NCBI GenBank assembly: GCA_963693305.1
Contig: OY855914.1
Span: forward strand, 9,677,403 to 9,741,402
DNA length: 64,000 nt
Direction: 5' to 3'
Source: Meandrina meandrites
Lineage: Eukaryota > Cnidaria > Anthozoa > Scleractinia > Meandrinidae
The notes under the pieces were generated by a model. The model did not search any database, was not told the origin of the DNA, and worked only from the letters and a program-made list of their open reading frames with translations. The translations under genes were made by a program, and so were the position numbers. Below are positions 59,437-64,000 of the stretch, one piece after another; position 1 is the stretch's first letter, and the number at the start of each line of letters is the position of its first letter.

Positions 59437-59712
59437 CTTTTCGCTTCTCTTAGCCGGCAGGGCCTTGGCACGAGAGACGAAGGCCGGGTTCTGGGGACAT
59501 TGGAATTTTGAATTTAATTCGAATTATATTTTGATTGCTGTTTGAAACAAAGACATCTCGAGCGGAAGTAAAAGAAGCCATGCCTCTCCCAAACATAACG
59601 ACTGCACACATGAAGATCGGAAGTCCTAGAATCAAGGACTGGAAATCCTTTGTCTCCAGAGCCCTTCTTTTCTCGTGCCAAGGCCCTGCCGGCTAAGAGA
59701 AGCGAAAAAGGT
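59437..59712. mobile_element. TIR element with about 43-bp termini
   Basis: TTCGCTTCTCTTAGCCGG and CAGGGCCTTGGCACGAGA at the left are inverted at the right as TCTCGTGCCAAGGCCCTG and CCGGCTAAGAGAAGCGAA. The interior is non-coding. Confidence 0.85.
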
Positions 59713-61783
59713 TATGGGGACGAGAATGGATAACTTGCTGTTATGAGACTTTAATTTGTCTCCATTCTTCTGCGCAGGCCACGAATATCGAAGCCGCTGT
59801 CTACTTCCCTCCTTGGTTCAGACAACAATAAAACTGTCACAAAGAAGGCACAACAACACTTTTTCGTACAAAATATTCTTTATTTGCAGATCAATTCTCA
59901 TATTTTTTTCAGCTTTTCGTTATATGTACTGCCTTACAGGCACGCGAAATTTTTCTTTATAAAAATTAAAATCTTTATTTACAACCAGGTACAAATGGCT
60001 CTACAATACAATAAAAATTTGCTCTAGGCTCTAATATACACCTTGTTTGTTAATTCGCTGAGGAATAAATATGGTGCTACAAAAATATCTTCCCTGTACT
60101 GAAACACTTCAGTATTGAATATTGTATAACTCTTCAAAAATGTAGACTTCGGCTTTCAACAACAAAAAAAGGTTAAACAAACTGAGCTCTCCGTACGGTT
60201 CAACAGTGGAACGTCGAAGGGTCAAGGGACTGGCAAATTATGTTCGCTATGTAGAGCGTTTTCATATGACGTTACGGCAGGCATAATGGAATACTAAAAC
60301 AATGAAACGGCGGCCATATTGGTGTACCAAGCCATTCCTCCGGGAAGTAAGCTCCATTTTCATGCAAAATCTTTTGCTTTACTACTGGGACGAAGAATAC
60401 CGTTCGTTACACCGAATTCTTCGTTAACTAAGATCGTTAAGTCGAGGTTCCACTGAATGTATAGTTCGCACAACTTTTGAAATAACATAGTGACACTAAG
60501 ACAATTTTTCTCAAGGCAGTTGCAACAATTCAAGTATTCTTAAGGGTTTTTTGATGATTCAAAGATTCTTCCTGACTTTTCAGAGCGTATAAGGCTTTGT
60601 ACGAACTATTTCTAACCTCATTCGAGCTACGATGCTAACTTCGCGAATTCGTTAGAAGATTGACAACATATCAAGCTAGCGAGCTTCTTTTGTATTCATA
60701 TTGGCAGCAAAAAAGTAGAAGTTTATCGCTAATTTAAAGTTAAAACCAACAATACCCAACCGGAGAACCTGTTCTTTTTGCTAAGAACTTTAAAAAGACA
60801 AAAACTCAATGAGAGAACTTATAAATGAATATCTTACTTTTCAATGAAATAATGTTACACTTAATTCAAAACTTGAAATCATGTTCGATTGTCACTATTT
60901 CATTATAAAAAAAATCAATCTCAATTAACGAAATCTCTTGTTCTTTTAGGAAAAGATTCTGAAACTAGACTGTTGACAAATCTGTTCAGGAAATTTACAA
61001 GCAAAACCTACCCGAAGCAAAGCATTTGTAAATTTTATATAACTCTATAAACTATACCTGTACATCTTCAATTTCTTGCAGTTACTAGTATAAGCTTCAG
61101 AATTGAAATCAAGCTCAAATTTGATTGCAAAAGTTTAGCTGCACTTTTAAGTAAAAAGCAATTCCGAAAAATACTACCAAAAAAATAAAACTGTTTAGCT
61201 TCGGCATTAATTTAATTAAAAAGCAGCGATTTCGAAGTTTCGAAGCCAACGTTTCAAACTTCAGCATACGACAAACTATAAAAATCTTAGAAGGAAACAG
61301 AGTATAGCAGAACAAATTAATGCAATAAATATATCAATTCTAAAAGCTTCTTGCTATGTTCGCATCTAATTGCGTAATATTAATTTCTATTTGTTTGTCT
61401 TTATAAAAGCTCAAAATCTTTCACTAGCCTATATATAGATGAAAGGCAAGGTACGTCATACAAAAGGTAGCAAATTATACACTACAATTTCATTTAGCGC
61501 TAAGGCAGACAATGTACCTGTTTCAAATGCGTCTAAGATTTACACTTTGTAACTTCACGACCATTCTGTGGACGTTCTGTATTTGGAACATGCTCCGTTG
61601 CCACGCGCTCAAAACCGTGCGCGTTTCCAGAAACACGTTTTTACATGAAATCGTCGCTGGCAAAGGTGGCGGGTTGCACATCCATAGAACCAATTGCGTG
61701 ACAACATCAGGTCACGAGCCGTGGCTGCGTTCCTTAGTAACCAACTAAATTTTCCTCGTCACGTGCTCGATTTCGCAGGCACA
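59713..61783. other. Gene-free; probable 3' UTR of the calcium-channel gene
   Basis: No exon is recognised. Several minus-strand AATAAA signals occur, including one near 59966-59972. The long AT-rich run directly 3' of the channel stop codon suggests an extended 3' UTR, but its end cannot be fixed from sequence. Confidence 0.35.
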
Positions 61784-63291
61784 TCATAGATCGGTAATTA
61801 TAATTGGAGTATCAGGCTCGCTTGACCACCGAGGCGAGATGTAAGGTGAGCTCCTAGCGCTGCCTACCTCCACCGGAGTTCTGTCATCACCAATGTCTTC
61901 CTCTTCCGTAGCAGATTCTCGATCGCTAGCGTGAGCTAAAATTCTCTCTGCGGCTTCGTTAAGGTCATCTTCCGACACGTCGAAAGCTTCCGCGATTTCT
62001 TGCTCCGCTACACGAACAAGTGGATCGTCCAAGGTTATCGAGACGCCTTCATCGACTAGCGCACTCTCTAGAAGGCTTTTTATACTTGCCGACCTATCTC
62101 GGTCAAATTCGCGTTTTATATACGAAACGTCTCCAGAGGCTGGTCGAGGTGGCATGCCTAAGACTTCACTCCTACTTCGCTGTCTTGCGTAAGGTATTCG
62201 TTCATGTGATTCAACCTCAAAAGGCCTTAACGGCAAACTTGAAGCAGTTTTCAGTCCTGCATGCCCTCTAACAGTTGAAGGACCCGGATCATCCGGGTCT
62301 GTTGAAGGAAGTTCAATGCGAGGCTGATCCGCCTCGCTTTCATTCGCGTTTTCATCCGCTGACGTACCGGCAGTGGGAACTAAGAATCGTTTGTCGTTGA
62401 ACATGGTAGAAGCCTAGAACAAAAACACGAGAAAAAAAAATTGAGAAATCTACAAGGAAGGATAAGCAGAAAGTCTACAGACAGATTATAGCTGGCTATG
62501 GCAACAAAACGTGGGAGGCGCGGTGGCCTAATGGTTAGTGCGCTGGACTCCGGATCGAGGCACTGCATTGTGTTCTTGGGCAAGACACTATTCTCATAGT
62601 GCCTCTCTCCACCCAGGTGTATAAATGGGTACCGGAGAATTTAATGCTGGGGGTAACCCTGCGATGGACTAGCATCCCATCCAAGGGGGAGTAGAAATAC
62701 TCCTAGTCGCTCCAGGCTACGGAAACCGGGATATGCTTTGACCTGATGGACCACAAGGATCGAACGCAGTGTTAACCTTGAAAATAAAACGTCGCCATTT
62801 TACGAACGACTTCAAAGCGTTAACCATTGCAACACTGTCGCGTACTTTTTTATGCATTTTCTACGGGTGTTACACAAAGCAACGTTTCATGTAACTTGCC
62901 TGTCAGCGACCCTCAGCGCCTCGGGAAAATAAAGTTATTGTTTGCTTTTGGACAAGTCTAAGTGTTGCTTGTTTTACTTACTATTGTTTGACTAAGATTG
63001 GACATGGAGGAACTTTTCTTCTTTGTTTCAAGACCATTTCCATTTTTCCCCAGAAAAGCAGACAGGCGGAAAGAGGCCGGTCGTTTAAAACTGAAATAAA
63101 ATACACAACAACAACGATAAGATAGAAATGTAATACAGGGTTGACACCCTTTTGAGCTTTGGTAGAAAAGATGCCGTGACTGTCACACAATCGGTAAGAT
63201 ACCGTGACTGTCACGAAAGCGGTTTCGTGGGTTACCTGTGGCGCGGCGATACCGAAACTGCATTTTTCAGACTCTCCCAGAATCCCTTGTG
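61784..63291 (-). CDS. Voltage-gated calcium channel alpha1 subunit, L-type (C-terminal exons only)
   Basis: The pore-forming alpha1 subunit of Cav1-type channels. Only the cytoplasmic C-terminus lies here. Exons on the minus strand: 63291-63236, 63090-62982 and 62413-61784, joined in phases 2/1 and 0, giving 264 codons plus TGA. No pore or IQ motif is visible; these would lie beyond the right edge. The assignment rests on the last exon. SASIKSLLESALVDEGVSI followed by EQEIAEAFDVSEDDLNEAA aligns in pattern with the distal C-terminal regulatory segment of Cav1 channels (SLVEAVL.SEG, then EIADACD and EMESAA). The terminus ITDL fits a class I PDZ ligand, like the C-terminal TTL/SSL of vertebrate Cav1 proteins. 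The preceding exons read HKGFWESLKNAVSVSP and KRPASFRLSAFLGKNG. A SINE sits in the last intron. Another large cytosolic protein with a similar tail is possible. Confidence 0.6.
62513..62765 (+). repeat. tRNA-derived SINE
   Basis: Head GCGGTGGCCTAATGGTTAG, GCGCTGGACTCCGGATC; body TTGGGCAAGACACTATTCTC, GTGCCTCTCTCCACCC, GGGGGAGTAGAAATACTCC; tail CCTGATGGACCACAAGG. Same family as 51777-52062 (minus) and 36235-36345 (fragment). It lies in the last intron of the calcium-channel gene. Confidence 0.88.
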
Positions 63292-64000
63292 CTACAAGAA
63301 AATCAAAACACAATGTTACTAATCATGAAAAGAAACAAGAATTTCACTACAAAGATAGTTGCAGTAATAGCAAATAATGCAGTAATATTTTTATACAGCG
63401 TTATAGAGGAATCCTTGTTTACAATATTTGCCTCATAAGCTTAAGGCGGGGGTACACCTGAAGCCTTGTTTTTCCACCGCTACACTTGGTTTAATGCGAA
63501 TATCTCGTTTGCGTTTCAAGTAATCCAGAAATTCTAAGCTCATTTCACAAAGCTATGTTTAGCGGTGTTTTGTAAATTTTTTGGTGATTTTTGGGGATGT
63601 TTCTCAAAGGATTAATAAGAAATAAGAAATTTGAAGTTAAAAATTAGTATATGGACACCCAAACAGTTCCCTGACAACCTGGGGTGCTCTTGCGCGGGGG
63701 TCAACTGTCTGTTGGTGTTTCAAAAATAATTTTCTTTCTTCTTTCCCTTCCTGAAACCTCTTAAAATTTCACTCAAAATCGAGTATACCCCCACCTTGGG
63801 CTTTAGGTTCAGTTTTGATTGAGCTACAAAAATATCAATTCTAAATATTGAAAGAAGATGCACGATTAACGCTCGCAATAAATTTGAGCCTGATATATTA
63901 AATAATTTTTCTGTGACGCGGGTTTGAAAACTCAAAATTTTACAAAGAATGTATGGATTCATAAGCGCTTTTGCCACACAAAAATTTTGAAGACTAATAT
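63292..64000. other. No exon supported (channel gene intron)
   Basis: A possible acceptor CACCAACAG at about 63711-63719 (minus) is followed by a short open stretch, but its donor would be the weak GTTGTC. I do not call it. The rest is AT-rich with no domain. Confidence 0.4.

Noticed and set aside
61512..62271. Plus-strand frames (78 and 83 codons)
   Set aside because: Antisense or downstream of the calcium-channel terminal exon; no features of their own.

Overview
The window is metazoan nuclear DNA, AT-rich, with intron-containing genes and very many short inverted-repeat elements. Gene content (tandem CTHRC1-type collagen genes, NAA10, a SUV39-family methyltransferase, a calcium-channel C-terminus) and a tRNA-like repeat of a kind I recall from coral sequences suggest a hexacorallian cnidarian, most likely a stony coral. 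The species cannot be named from the sequence.

Layout. (1) 2.4-6.1 kb, minus: an intact three-exon secreted collagen gene of the CTHRC1 family (280 aa). (2) 10.1-19.2 kb, minus: a second, duplicated CTHRC1 copy. Its last exon is intact, but its collagen exon carries a 1-nt insertion and an 84-nt deletion. It is spread out by inserted DNA elements. (3) 19.2-35.5 kb: no gene recognised. It holds terminal-inverted-repeat (TIR) elements, a degenerate 0.2-0.5 kb repeat array, a duplicated 298-bp block, a 353-bp-arm inverted repeat and a 0.8-kb minisatellite. (4) 35.5-47.1 kb, minus: NAA10, nine exons, 228 aa. Its introns hold a 106-bp tandem array, a tRNA-like repeat, a head-to-head pair of THAP-like fragments and a dead BEL/Pao retrotransposon fragment. 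(5) 47.4-55.3 kb, plus: a SUV39H-type histone H3K9 methyltransferase, three exons, 475 aa, divergent from NAA10 with 291 bp between the start codons. (6) 55.3-61.8 kb: no gene recognised, several inverted-repeat elements and a probable long 3' UTR. (7) 61.8-63.3 kb, minus: the last three exons of what looks like an L-type voltage-gated calcium channel alpha1 subunit, continuing beyond the right edge.

Splice sites of NAA10, SUV39H, CTHRC1 copy A and the channel exons were placed by GT-AG sites, reading-frame phase and continuity with the known protein families. All junctions keep frame. NAA10 (co-translational N-terminal acetylation) and SUV39H (heterochromatin methylation) share a short bidirectional promoter region. 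The two CTHRC1 copies arose from one duplication that included introns and 3' flank. Nothing in the window forms a bacterial-style operon, CRISPR or phage system. The least explained features are the inverted-repeat structures, the head-to-head fragments inside NAA10 intron 3, and the related 106-bp repeats found at the 3' ends of both divergent genes.
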